From Fodinibacter sp963730365 (GTDB lineage Bacteria; Actinomycetota; Actinomycetes; Actinomycetales; Dermatophilaceae): a stretch of 64,000 nt of DNA. The stretch is taken from NCBI GenBank assembly GCA_963730365.1, contig CAVSRM010000005.1, positions 62,001-126,000 of the forward strand, read 5' to 3'. Below, piece by piece: positions 26,264 to 36,600 of this stretch. Position 1 is the stretch's first letter. The number at the start of each line of letters is the position of its first letter. The notes under the pieces were generated by a model. It was not told the origin of the DNA. It worked only from the letters and a program-made list of their open reading frames with translations, and searched no databases. Position numbers and translations under genes: made by a program.

Positions 26264-26694
26264 GTGGCCAGTGCGGGCGTGGCGGGGACGACCGCCTTCG
26301 TGGGCCGGGCCAGGCAGAGTGAACGAGTCCGGTCCGTGCTCGAGGACGTCGTTTTGGGGCGGATGGCTGCCCTGCTGGTCAGTGGTGACGCCGGTGTCGG
26401 CAAGACTCGACTCTTCGCGCACTCGCCGAGGTCGGCCACGCCACTCTCTGGGCCGATACCCCCGACGCTCAGGACTCAGTCGCGGCGGCAGTCGCCGCGG
26501 CGCGGGTCATCGACCACCCGCGGGTGACGGCGTACGCCTTCGCGGCCGCCGCAATGGCCGCGGAGCTCGCCGACCGGACGGGCGGGCCGGCGCTGGCAGC
26601 GCGCGGCGGGCAAGGCGCCTTGGAGGCACGTGACTGGTGGGCCTTCCAGCGAGCCGCTCACCCCTGTACAACTCAACAAGAACCGAGCTCTTGA
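26264..26694 (+). pseudogene. Remnant of a LuxR/AAA-type ATPase gene
   Basis: GTG 26264 opens a frame with TTAFVGRARQSERVRSVLEDVV and the P-loop VSGDAGVGKTRLF, the start of large AAA_16 LuxR regulators. A one-base loss after LFA shifts the frame; the other frame reads ALAEVGHATLWADTPDAQDSVAAAVAAARVIDHPRVTAYAFAAAAMAAELADRTGG and ends at 26694. Only about 140 codons remain of a family that is normally 850-1000 aa, so most of the gene is deleted. The origin of the C-terminal piece is uncertain. Confidence 0.6.
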
Positions 26695-26863
26695 CTTCGT
26701 CCCCATAGGTTGGTCTAACCGCCGCCAGACGACTGTAGTTGCGGGTTGGTCCGGCCGTCGGCAGTCAGCGGTCGGGGTTGTGGTGGCCTCACAGGAGATT
26801 GTCGTCGCCCTTTGAGTGCGTTCGGCCCTGTCGCCCCGGCCAAGTCGGTGGGACCCTGACTGC

Positions 26864-28990
26864 ATGCACCGCCGTATGTGGCCGGGGAGCCACTTTCCCC
26901 TTGGGGCGACGCCCGATGCCGGAGGGACCAACTTTGCCCTTGCCTCCCAGGTGGCGCAGAGTGTCGTCCTGTGTCTGTTCGACGAGGCGGGCCACGAGGA
27001 TCGGGTGACGCTTCAGGAGTATGACAGCGGCGTGTGGCACGGCTACCTGCCTGGAGTCGGTGTCGGGCAGCGGTACGGGTATCGGGTGCACGGCGCGTAC
27101 GACCGCAGCCGGGGGCTGCGGTGCAACCCCGCGAAGCTGCTCCTGGACCCCTACGCCCGGGCCTTCGACGGCGAGGTCCGCTGGGGCCCCGAGGTCTTCG
27201 ACTACGACTGGAACGCACCGGACACGATCTCCGCGCTGGACTCCGCGGCCCACATGCCGAAGTCCCTCGTCGTGGACTCGACCTTCGACTGGGCCGGTGA
27301 CGTGGCCCCGGGAACCACATACGCGGACTCCGTCATCTACGAGGTGCACGTGAAGGGGTTCACGGCCACCCACCCGGGTGTGCCCCCAGAACTGCGCGGG
27401 ACCTACGCCGGCATGGCCCATCCCGCGGCCGTGGCGCACCTGACATCGTTGGGGGTGACGGCCGTGGAACTGCTGCCCGTCCACGAGTTCATCACTGCCA
27501 GCGCTCAGGCGCGCTCGGGGTTGTCCAACTATTGGGGCTACAACACCATCGGCTTCTTCGCCCCACTCGAGGAGTACTCGGCCGCGTTCCAGGCGGGGTG
27601 GGTCGGTGGCCAGGTGCGTGAGTTCCAGCAGATGGTCCTGGCCCTGCACGCCGCGGGAATCGAGGTGATCCTCGACGTGGTCTACAACCACACGGCCGAG
27701 GGTGACCAGCTCGGCCCGACCCTGTGCTTCCGCGGGATCGACAACCACGCCTACTACCGGGTGGATCCGGTCGACCCGTCGCGGTACCTGGACACGACCG
27801 GCACGGGCAACTCTTACAACGTCGACGACCACACGTGCCTGCGGCTGATCATGGACTCGCTGCGGTACTGGGTGACCGAGATGCACGTGGATGGGTTCCG
27901 CTTCGACCTGGCCACAGCACTGGCGCGTGAGGACGGCGGGTTCGAACGGCTCTCATCCTTCTTCGCCCTCATCGACCAGGACCCCGTGATCAGCCGGGTG
28001 AAGCTGATTGCCGAGCCATGGGACGTCGGGCAGTGGGACAGCTACAGCGTTGGGGCGTTCCCGGACACTTGGAGCGAGTGGAACGGGCGCTACCGGGACA
28101 CGATCCGGGGGTTCTGGTCGGGGCGCCCGGGGACGCTGCCGGAGTTGGCCACCCGGGTCGCCGGGTCCTCGGACATCTACGGGCCGACCCGGCGGCGCCC
28201 GCACGCCTCGATCAACTACGTGACCTGCCACGACGGCTTCACCCTGCGCGACCTCGTCTCCTTCGCCCGCAAGCACAACGAGGCCAACGGCGAGGAGAAC
28301 CGGGACGGCACGAACGACAACATCTCGTGGAACCACGGTGTCGAGGGCCCCGCCGAGGACCCGGCGGTGGAGTCCGCCAGGGACCGGGACGTGAGGGCGC
28401 TGTTCATGACGCTGCTGCTGTCCCGCGGGGTCCCCATGCTGCTCGGCGGCGACGAGCTCGGTCGCACGCAGCGGGGGAACAACAACGCGTACTGCCAGGA
28501 CAACGAGATCTCCTGGTTCGACTGGCAGCACGTCGATGAGGAGATGCTGGCCTACGTCCGGCGCGTGATCGCGATGCGTCGGGCGCACCCCGTGCTGCGC
28601 CGGCGCCGGTACCTGGCCGACCCCGGATACTCCGTGTGGTTCGCACCGGAGGGCTCGGCGATGTCCGATGAGATGTGGCAGGACCCGGCTCGGCACAGTG
28701 TGGCGGTCTTCGTGGACGGGTCCGTGGCCCCCGACCACGACCGCTGGGGGGAGCCACTGCTGGACCGCAACCTGCTCGTGCTCGTCAACGGGGAAGTGGA
28801 TCCCGTGGAGTTCCGTATCCCCGACACCTCACCAGCCGGTCAGCCGTCGGGCCTGTGGCGCCTCGAACTGGACACCTCGCTCCCGGGGCCCCAGCGGGCG
28901 TCCACGACGCTCGTCAGAGCGGGGGAGACCGTGCTGGCCCCAGGCCGCAGCCTGCTCGTGAACTGGTCGGCGTCGGACCCGGTGCCGTGA
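26864..28990 (+). CDS. glgX: Glycogen debranching enzyme (isoamylase type)
   Basis: 708 aa from ATG 26864 (ATG 26876 at MWPGSHFPLGAT is equally possible). The N-terminal CBM48 is FPLGATPDAGGTNFALASQ. The GH13 catalytic barrel has VYEVHVKGFTATHPG, VILDVVYNHTAEG, MHVDGFRFDLATAL (nucleophile Asp), KLIAEPWDVGQWDSYSVGAFPDTWSEWNGRYRD (acid/base Glu) and NYVTCHDGFTLRDLVSF (third Asp). GlgX cleaves alpha-1,6 branches of phosphorylase-trimmed glycogen in the cytoplasm. All active-site residues are present, so this is an intact gene in an otherwise decaying island. No other glycogen gene is adjacent, and the ribosome site is weak. Confidence 0.92.
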   Translation: MHRRMWPGSHFPLGATPDAGGTNFALASQVAQSVVLCLFDEAGHEDRVTLQEYDSGVWHGYLPGVGVGQRYGYRVHGAYDRSRGLRCNPAKLLLDPYARAFDGEVRWGPEVFDYDWNAPDTISALDSAAHMPKSLVVDSTFDWAGDVAPGTTYADSVIYEVHVKGFTATHPGVPPELRGTYAGMAHPAAVAHLTSLGVTAVELLPVHEFITASAQARSGLSNYWGYNTIGFFAPLEEYSAAFQAGWVGGQVREFQQMVLALHAAGIEVILDVVYNHTAEGDQLGPTLCFRGIDNHAYYRVDPVDPSRYLDTTGTGNSYNVDDHTCLRLIMDSLRYWVTEMHVDGFRFDLATALAREDGGFERLSSFFALIDQDPVISRVKLIAEPWDVGQWDSYSVGAFPDTWSEWNGRYRDTIRGFWSGRPGTLPELATRVAGSSDIYGPTRRRPHASINYVTCHDGFTLRDLVSFARKHNEANGEENRDGTNDNISWNHGVEGPAEDPAVESARDRDVRALFMTLLLSRGVPMLLGGDELGRTQRGNNNAYCQDNEISWFDWQHVDEEMLAYVRRVIAMRRAHPVLRRRRYLADPGYSVWFAPEGSAMSDEMWQDPARHSVAVFVDGSVAPDHDRWGEPLLDRNLLVLVNGEVDPVEFRIPDTSPAGQPSGLWRLELDTSLPGPQRASTTLVRAGETVLAPGRSLLVNWSASDPVP

Positions 28991-29023
28991 CGGCCTGCAA
29001 GCGCTGACCGGGCCACGCGGCAT

Positions 29024-29057
29024 AGGAAGGCGTTGAGCGTAGGAAGGCGTTGAGCGT
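29024..29057. repeat. 17-bp tandem duplication
   Basis: AGGAAGGCGTTGAGCGT occurs twice head to tail (29024-29040 and 29041-29057), between glgX and the IS110 remnant. It may mark the left end of the insertion sequence. Confidence 0.7.
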
Positions 29058-29134
29058 CTTCGGTCTGGCGTTGGGAACGTCCTCCTGATGCGCTTGTCGG
29101 GCTTGGTGTCCCAAAGCGAAAAGGGAGGACGTTC

Positions 29135-29485
29135 ATGTCTAACGGTAGTGATGTCTCCCGCGGGGATCGGAACCGGAATGCACGCCTGTCGCGGCTGCGC
29201 TCTGCGGTCCCTGTGAGCAACGCGATCGTCGGGATCGACCTGGCTGATCACAAGCAGATGGTCGGGGTCACCGACCATGACTCCAAGGTGTTGGCGCGGC
29301 GCACGTTCCGGGTCAAGGCGTGGGACCTCGGGGCCGCCTTGGACTGGGCCGCCGAGCGGGCCGCGAAGGGCTGTTTCGCCGGGGTGACCGTGGCGTGTGA
29401 GCCGACCGGGCACCGGTGGAGGGTCCTGGGGCGCGTCGGGAAGCATTGTGCGTGCTGGCTTGACGATCTCGTTCCGTGCTCATAG
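29135..29485 (+). pseudogene. IS110 family transposase, N-terminal remnant
   Basis: 116 codons. NAIVGIDLADHKQMVGVTDHDSKVLARRTFRV has the IS110 DEDD-type start with its first Asp, and VTVACEPTGHRWRVLG has the EPTGxxW motif of the same domain. The C-terminal Tnp_20 domain with its catalytic Ser is missing; after GRVG the sequence is unrelated. The gene is truncated, and it abuts the tail of the broken ATPase on the other strand. Confidence 0.78.
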
Positions 29486-29576
29486 CGGCCCTGAAGGTGC
29501 GTGGTTTCGGTGTGTCTTTGATCGTCACAACGATAAACCTCAACCTCGGATGCAAGAGGTGTAACGGGTTTGGGCC

Positions 29577-30757
29577 TTACGGTGTCTCGCACGTAGCGGG
29601 CGAAACCGGGGATGGTGAAGGCGAGGTACCCGTGTCCGGCGTCGGTGATGGTCCCCGCCCCCCGGAGGCGTGCGCGGGGCACGCCGAGGTCGTCCGAGGT
29701 CGCGCCCATGGCCTGTGCGAGGTCGGATCGCTTGACGGGGCCGTCGCCGAGGCTGGCGAGAGCGTGGATGAGGCGGATGTCGTTGGGTGCGGTGACCTTC
29801 GACAGTCGGGGTAGACCTCGTCGAGGTCGGCCTCGACGCGGGCCAGCGCCGCCTCGACGTGCTCGCCGGTGATGGTGGCGCCCGGGTCGGGCCGGCCGGC
29901 TTGGCGCCAGGTGCTGTCGCCGACCAGTAGCACGGTGTGGGGGTAGCCGGCGGCGTAGTCGACGGCCCGCTCGAGAGCGGAGTGTTCCCACCGGACCCCG
30001 GCCTGTTGTGCCGGGCGAGCAAGTGCCATGAAGGCAGCGTCGCGCGGGAGGTCCCCGAGCTGGCGGTAGGCGAACCGTTCGGAGTTGCTCACTGCCTTGT
30101 TGATGACGGTCACGCTCTCGGGCAGGCCGACAGCCATCAGCGCGCAGGGTAGGTCGGGCTGCTCGGACTGGAAGTGTTGCCAGGCGTAGGACAGGGTCCG
30201 CAGACTCTCGGGATCGCCGGCCTGGATCTCGTCGACGAACACCACGAGCCCTTTCACGCCTTGCTCGCGGGCCGCGTCCACGGCCGCAATGACGAGGTCC
30301 TCGACCTCTCTGGCGGCGCCGCCACTGGGCGCGGTGGCCGCATGGTCGGCCCGGCCGTGCCAGGTCGCCTCCACCGAGGCACTCCCGGCACACCCCCGGA
30401 CACTTTGAGGTCGAGGTGTTCCAGGGCCTCGCTCACCCGGTGGGAGGCCGCACCTGAGGCGGACCATCGACGCGTAGCGCGCCCTATCTCGGCGGCGATG
30501 GCGGCGACCAGCGAGATCGACTCCCCGGCGGTGACCCAGACGGTTGCGCACTCCAGGGCTTCGGCATGGCGTTGCGCATCCCGCAGCAGGGATGTCTTTC
30601 CCAGGCCCCGCGGGCCGTGGTCGACCCGGATCCGGCCGACGAGGCGCTGCATCCCGGCGAGGTAGGAGAGCCGCTCGTCGATCTCCGCCAGCTGCTCGCC
30701 GCGGCCGGGGACCTCACGGGCGATCTCGCCGGGGGTATATGGGCTTGGCTGTGCCAT
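29577..30757 (-). pseudogene. AAA ATPase with C-terminal winged helix, frameshifted
   Basis: ATG 30757 starts REVPGRGEQLAEIDERLSYLAGMQRLVGRIRVDHGPRGLGKTSLLRDAQ, containing a P-loop. After a shift near 30395 the chain continues VEDLVIAAVDAAREQGVKGLVVFVDEIQAGDPESLRTLSYAWQHFQSEQPDLPCALMAVGLPE (Walker B), then EHVEAALARVEADLDEVYP. After a second shift near 29810 it ends LSKVTAPNDIRLIHALASLGDGPVKRSDLAQAMGATSDDLGVPRARL, a winged helix. It resembles mobile-element ATPases with Orc/Cdc6-like layout. Two single-base shifts and a missing C-terminus show decay. Confidence 0.7.
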
Positions 30758-30779
30758 CGTGCCCCCTACCTATACGGAC

Positions 30780-32083
30780 CTAGACGTTTCGACCAAATCG
30801 AATAGCACCGTGTCGATGCCCGAGAAGTGCCTGACGGGCTCCGGGTTGGTCAGGCACACGCGCGGCCTTGGCGCTCCTGGCCATACGGGCCAGGGCGTCG
30901 GCCAGTACGCGGTCGTGCGCCTTCGAGGTGTGGAGGTAGATCGCGCTGACCTTCGGGTCGGCGTCGCCCATCTGGGTTTGGAGAGTCGCCTGGCTTGCTC
31001 CTGCGTCGGCGGCCAAGGTGTTCGCTGTGTGCCGCAGATCGTGCCCGACAATGCCGGTGGCCTCGGCTGCTGCCTTGAATGCCGAGAGGACTGTGTGCCG
31101 GGAGAGCGGCTGACCATCGCGGCGAGTCCAGACGAATTCCTTGGCAGCATTCGAGGTGGTTCGGCTCGCGAGGTGCTCGGCCAGGGACGTCGTGACGTGC
31201 GCGGGCAAGTGAACGACGCGGTGGGCGCGGGCTGACGTCGGTGGGCCGATGACCAGGCGGGAGGGTGACCCGAGGCACTGGGCGGTCTGAGCGACCCTCA
31301 TGACGCCTGCTCCGAGATCCACGTCACCGCGCCGAAGGCCGGCGCTTCCCCGATCCCGCAGTCCGCACCAGCCCGGTACGAGGGTGAGGGCTCGCCATCG
31401 GGATGGCATGTGGTCGACGAGCGGCGTGAGCTCGACGGGTGAGAGGGCGATGGACTCACGTCGTTTCACAGAGTGCCCGGCGCCCTTGAGCCGCCAGAGA
31501 CTGCGGGGGATCAGCTCGTCGTCCCGGCGGTCTGCAGGATGGCCTCGAGAAGACCGTAGGCCTTTTCTCCTGCGGCGTCCCTGCCGCGCGCCGAGAACTG
31601 CCGCCCCACGACCGGATGGCAGCGGTCGTGATGTCCTCGAGGGGGAGCTGCCCGAAGGTGGGAAGGATGTGCACGTCGAGGGAGTTCCGGTACCCGGCCT
31701 TCGTGGAGGGCCGGAGTGCGAAGCCCGATGAGGTCACCCGTCCGGCGAGCCATGCCTCGGCGTACGCCGAACGGGTGCGTGCTCGCCGACCGGCCTCGGC
31801 CGTCGCCGCTCGGACCGCGTGATCCCGCGGCGAGGTCCACTGCTGCAGTGAGATCAGACGTCGCTCCTCGGCCAGCCACCCCTGGGCGTCTCCCCTGGTC
31901 TGGAAGGTGGTCGGGGCCGAGTGGTAGGCCAGGTCCGGACCGCAGTAGCGAGCCTGCCATCGACCGGAGGGCAGCTTTCGAGCGTTCCCGAAGCCGCTTC
32001 GGCCAGCGCGACCAGCCCTCGGGTACCTCCTCGGGGGCGTACAACGGGGGCGGCGTGCCCTTTCCGTGCCATAAGCGGGCCAT
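30780..32083 (-). pseudogene. Tyrosine site-specific integrase of the island, frameshifted
   Basis: Pieces of one integrase lie in successive frames from about 32083. The N-terminal part has KLPSGRWQARYCGPDLAYHSAPTTFQTRGDAQGWLAEERRLI. The core-binding part has RPSTKAGYRNSLDVHILPTFGQLPLEDITTAAIRSW, then a shift near 31610. The catalytic domain from about 31470 has RWRALTLVPGWCGLRDRGSAGLRRGDV, IVGHDLRHTANTLAADAGASQATLQTQMGDADPKVSAIYLH with the HxxR and Tyr residues. The catalytic residues survive, but the frame is broken at least twice, so no full-length enzyme can be made as read. It sits directly at the 3' end of the target tRNA, as expected. Confidence 0.82.
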
Positions 32084-32168
32084 ACGAGAGGTGATTCGTG
32101 GCTACTCGTGTCCATGTGCATCTCTGGCCAAGCCACGAAGACTCGCTGGTCAGAGCGGGTTTCGTGCG

Positions 32169-32240
32169 TGCCCCCGGCAGGATTCGAACCTGCGACACCT
32201 TCTTTAGGAGAGAAGTGCTCTTCCCCTGAGCTACGAGGGC
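32169..32240 (-). tRNA. tRNA-Arg (anticodon CCT)
   Basis: A 72-nt cloverleaf on the minus strand: acceptor GCCCTCG pairs with CGGGGGC (one G-U), D-arm GCTC/GAGC, anticodon stem CTTCT/AGAAG with loop CTCCTAA giving anticodon CCT, variable loop GTGTC, T-arm GCAGG-TTCGAAT-CCTGC, discriminator A. CCA is not encoded. It reads AGG codons. Its 3' half is duplicated at 21149-21192. Confidence 0.95.
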
Positions 32241-32320
32241 GGGAAAGCCGCGAGCCAGCCTACGGGACCACCGACCGGGTGCCGCACCGGGAGTGATGTT
32301 CCGAGCGGCATACTGCTTCG

Positions 32321-33586
32321 GTGACGACGACTGCCGAGCGCGAGCAGACCCAGCGCCACGTCGTCCGCTCCCTCGTGGCCTCGCAGGTGCTGGGCGGGGT
32401 GGGGCTCTCTGCCGGCATCGCCGTCGGAGCGTTGCTCGCCGAGGACGTCTCGGGGTCCGCCCGCTGGGCTGGCCTGGGCGGAACCTTCCAGGTCCTCGGG
32501 GCAGCCCTCATCGCCATCCCGATGGCCCGCATCATGGCCGCTCGCGGGCGACGACCGGGACTCGCGCTGGGCTATGGCCTGGCCGCGCTCGGCGCAGTAG
32601 GCCTCATCGTCGCGGGCCTGATCGGCAACTTCCCCCTGCTGCTGGTCTCCAGCCTCGCATTCGGTGGAGCGACGGCATCCAACAGCCAGAGCCGGTTTGC
32701 CGCGGCCGACCTGGCGCAGCCCAGGCACCGGGCGAGGGACCTGAGCATCGTGGTGTGGGCCACCACCGTGGGAAGTGTCCTCGGCCCCAACCTCGTCGGA
32801 CCGAGCGCTCCGGTGGCCGATGCCCTCGGGCTGCCGCGGCTGACGGGGCCCTTCGTGTTCTCGCTGCTCGGGTTGGTCCTCGCCATCGGGGTCGTCGTGC
32901 TCCGGCTGCGTCCCGACCCACTGGTCGAGGCCCGGCGGCTCGACCTGGTCGACGGCACGGGAACCGGAGAGCGCACCCACGGGTCGGTGACCCGCGGCCT
33001 GCGGGTGGCGTGGGCGATCCCCGCCGCACGCCTCGGCCTCGTCACGCTGGCGCTGGGCCACGCGGTGATGGTGAGCGTCATGGTGATGACCCCGCTGCAC
33101 ATGGCGCACGGTGAGGCAGGTCTGCAGATCATCGGCCTCGTCATCAGCGTGCACATCCTCGGCATGTACGCCTTCTCACCCCTGACGGGGATGGCGGTTG
33201 ACCGGTTCGGTGGTCGGGCGGTGGCCGGCGCCGGCTCGGTGATCCTCGGCGTCGCCACGTTGCTGGCCTCGGCCTCGCCCACGGGGGAGTCGACCAGCCT
33301 CGTCGCCGGCCTGTTCCTCCTGGGCGTGGGGTGGTCGTGCACCCTCGTGGCGGGGTCCACCCTGCTCACCGCGGCGGTGCCGGTGGCGGAACGACCGGGC
33401 GCGCAGGGTGCATCGGACCTGCTCATGGGCCTGGCGGCCGGGATCGGCGGAGCGATCGCGGGAGTGGTCGTCGACCGGGCCAGCTTCCAGGTGCTGGCTC
33501 TCGCGGCGCTCGGCATCGCGGGCCTCATCGGGCTCGCCGTGGCCACGACCACCGTCCGTCGGCCGTCCACGCGGCCCGCCGCCTGA
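32321..33586 (+). CDS. MFS transporter, probable drug/metabolite exporter
   Basis: 421 aa from GTG 32321, with about 12 TM helices in two halves. The cytoplasmic loop MARIMAARGRRPGLALGYGL stands at the place of the loop 2-3 signature, and the second half has SPLTGMAVDRFGGRAVAGAGS, the matching loop. The fold is that of the MFS multidrug and sugar-efflux group; substrates cannot be predicted. It starts 80 bases beyond the tRNA-Arg 5' end, outside the island. Confidence 0.83.
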   Translation: MTTTAEREQTQRHVVRSLVASQVLGGVGLSAGIAVGALLAEDVSGSARWAGLGGTFQVLGAALIAIPMARIMAARGRRPGLALGYGLAALGAVGLIVAGLIGNFPLLLVSSLAFGGATASNSQSRFAAADLAQPRHRARDLSIVVWATTVGSVLGPNLVGPSAPVADALGLPRLTGPFVFSLLGLVLAIGVVVLRLRPDPLVEARRLDLVDGTGTGERTHGSVTRGLRVAWAIPAARLGLVTLALGHAVMVSVMVMTPLHMAHGEAGLQIIGLVISVHILGMYAFSPLTGMAVDRFGGRAVAGAGSVILGVATLLASASPTGESTSLVAGLFLLGVGWSCTLVAGSTLLTAAVPVAERPGAQGASDLLMGLAAGIGGAIAGVVVDRASFQVLALAALGIAGLIGLAVATTTVRRPSTRPAA

Positions 33587-33641
33587 CGCACCACGATCCT
33601 GCTTGCCGAGCCCGGGCCGCCGTCGTTGTTAGCCTGCTGAG

Positions 33642-36600
33642 GTGAGCGACAGCGGCCCGGCGAGTGAGGAGCCGACTTCCCTGACCGAGCCGAGCGACGA
33701 GTACCCGGATGGTCTGGGCCCTGCTGCGCCGGCCGGGGACCCCGCCGGACCCCACCCCCGACCGGAGGATGCCGAACCCACCAACCACGGCCACACCCGT
33801 GCGGCACGAGTGGCCGCGGCTCGGGCAGCCTGGACGCGCCACCTCGTGGACCTCGGGGGGCGCAACACCCTGCTGTGGTTCCGGGACCTGCCCACGGGCA
33901 CCCTCGACCTGACACTCGCCCACCCTGCCGGTGTCACGGCACTGCTCTCGGGTCGGCCCACTCCGCTCTCGGACCTCGTGAGGGAGTCCTCGACCCATGA
34001 GGAGGCCCTGCGGCGGGCCCGGGCGATCGCCGGCAAGAGCCGCGAGCTCGCCGAGGAGCGCGGCGTCCTCACGTGCTTCCTCGCGATCGGGATGGCCAGC
34101 TGGAGCGTCCGACTGCCCGACGGCCGCCCGGCACCCCGCGTGCCCGCGGCGCCGGTGCTGCTCCGGTCCTGCACCATCCGGCCCACGGATGCGGCCCACG
34201 GCGACTTCGTCCTCGAGCTCGGAACGGAACTGGAGCTGAACCCGGTCCTCGTCCACTACCTGGCGTCCGAGGAGGGCATCGACCTCGCCCAGGAGGACCT
34301 CGAGGCCCTCGCCCAGTCGGGTTCGACCTTCGACCCCTACCCCGTCTATGCCGCGCTCGCCGACCTCTGCTCCGGCGTCCCGGACTTCGCGGTCACGCCC
34401 CGACTCGTGGTCAGCACGTTCTCCTACGCGAAGCTGCCGATGGTCGCCGACCTCGCGGCCCACGGCGATTCGCTCGCCGACCACGAGGTCGTCGCCGCCC
34501 TGGCCGGTGACCCCGATGCGCTGCGCAGTGTGGGGTCGGTGCCCGACACCTCCGCGCTCGACCCGGACGACGACGCGAGGGACCTGCTGGTCCTGGACGC
34601 GGACAGCGGCCAGCAGGAGGCCATCGAGGCGGTGCGGTCCGGCTCGCACCTCGTGCTGCAGGGCCCCCCGGGAACCGGCAAGTCGCAGACGATCGCCAAC
34701 CTCGTGGCCGGCCTCGCCGCCGACGGCAAGCGCGTGCTCTTCGTCGCCGAGAAGCGGACCGCCATCGACGCCGTGGTGGAGCGACTCGATCGGGTCGGTC
34801 TGGGCGGCCTCGTGCTGGATCTCCATTCCGGGCCACGCGGTCGCCGCCGGGTCGCCCGCGAGCTGCTCGGTGGCCTCGACGCAGTCGCCCGCCCCCGAGG
34901 CGAGGGCGGTTCCTCCCTGGGCGCGGACCGGGTTGCGCCAGCCGCTTCGAACCGCCGGAAGGCCTCGTCCATGCTGTCCGAGCACGTCCGGGCCCTGCAC
35001 GACGCCCGCGCTCCGTGGCAGGTCTCGCTCCATGACGTGCAGGAGGCCGTGTCCGACTTCGCCGGGCTCCCGACCCCGCCCCGGTCTAGGGTCCGGGTCA
35101 CCGGTGACGTGCTGGCCGGGTTGGACCGCGCGGCCGTGGCGGAGGTCGCTGCATCGCTCACCACGGTGGCCTCGCTCTCCGAATGGGACGGCGCCGGGCG
35201 CGGCGACCCGTGGTTCGGCGCCCAGCTGCGAACCCCCGAGGACGTCGAGGAGGCTCGCGAGCGAGTCGACCGCCTGGCCGGCGGTGCCGTGAAGCAGACG
35301 GCCCGCACCTTCGACGAGGTCTTCCGGGGCATCACGCTGCCCGAGGCGCCGACCGCGCGGGGCTGGGGCCGGGTCCTCGACACCGTCGGCCGGGTGCGCG
35401 ACACCCTGGAGGTGTTCCGGCCCGAGGTCTTCGACATCCCCCTCGGCGACCTCGTGGCGGCCACCGGTTCCAAGGAGTTCAGGCGCTCCACCGGCTCGGA
35501 GCTCGGGTGGTTCGACAGGATGCGCCTGCGCCGCCAGGCAAGGGCGCTGCTGAGACCCGGCCGGCCGCCCTCGGACCTCCACGCGGCACTCGCGGAGGCC
35601 AGCGAGCAGCGAGTCTCCTGGCGGGACCTCGCCGGGTCGGGTGGGCGCCCCGAGATCCCCGTCGAGCTCGACCGGGCCAAGGCCGCCCACGAGTCGCTCG
35701 TGGCCGACCTGGAGTGGCTCGACGACCGCCTCGCCGACGAGCCGCCCCCCACCTCGCCCGGTGACCGGCCCGGGGTCCGCCCCACGCGGCTCATGGACCT
35801 CGACCTCGAGGCGCTCAGCGCCCGCGCGTCCGAGCTCTGGGTCGCAGGGGATCGGCTCATGGTCGTCCCGGTCGTCACCTCCACGGTCGAGACGTTGACC
35901 GAGTCGGGACTACGTCCGCTCCTCGACGACCTGAGGGCCCGCTCCGTCCCCTCGGAGGCGGTGGCCGTCGAGACCGACTGGGTCTGGTGGTCCTCCCTCA
36001 ACGACGAGATCTGCCGCCACGACGTCCGCGTCGCATCGCACGACGGCCGTTCCCTGTCCGCGGGTGCGGCGGACTTCGTCGCGGCCGACCACGCAGTGCT
36101 CACCGGCAACGCCGACCGAGTGCGGGATGCCGTCGCCGCGCACGTTGCCGAGGTTGCCAGGCAGCACCCCGAACAGGAGACCCACCTACGGGCCGAAGCG
36201 GCCCGCACCCGACGACTCTCACCGCTGAGGGACCTCGTGCAGCGGTGCCCCGACCTGCTCACCGCTGCTCGGCCCTGCTGGGCCATGAGCCCCCTCGTCG
36301 TGGCGTCCGTGCTGCCGCCCGGCCCATGGTTCGACGTCGTCGTTTTCGACGAGGCCTCCCAGGTGGCGCCGGCCGAGGCGGTGTCCGCGATCGCCCGGGC
36401 ACGTCAGGTCGTCGTCGCCGGGGACGTGCACCAGCTCTCGCCGACGACGTTCCTCACCATCGTCCCGGGCGGCGACTCCGGTGCCGACGAGGCGGTCACC
36501 GAGGGCGGGGAGTCGATCCTCGATGCCCTCGGTGCCGCGCTGCCCACGCGGAAGCTCTCCTGGCACTACCGCTCGTCCGACGAGCGGCTCGTCGCGTTCG

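Larger units (their letters stand above)
21149..32240. mobile_element. Decayed 11-kb genomic island integrated at tRNA-Arg(CCT)
   Basis: It is bounded by the partial tRNA copy at the left and the intact tRNA at the right, with a tyrosine integrase gene ending the island beside the tRNA 3' end, as in canonical tRNA-targeted elements. Between them are an SDR-TetR operon, NTF2-like and flavin/F420 proteins, glgX, an IS110 remnant and several frameshifted genes. The integrase itself is broken in at least two places, so the island is probably immobile. No conjugation or phage structural genes are seen. Confidence 0.82.

Noticed and set aside
33525..35690. 721-aa open frame antisense to the helicase
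   Set aside because: Shadow frame with no domain; the plus strand holds the helicase motifs.
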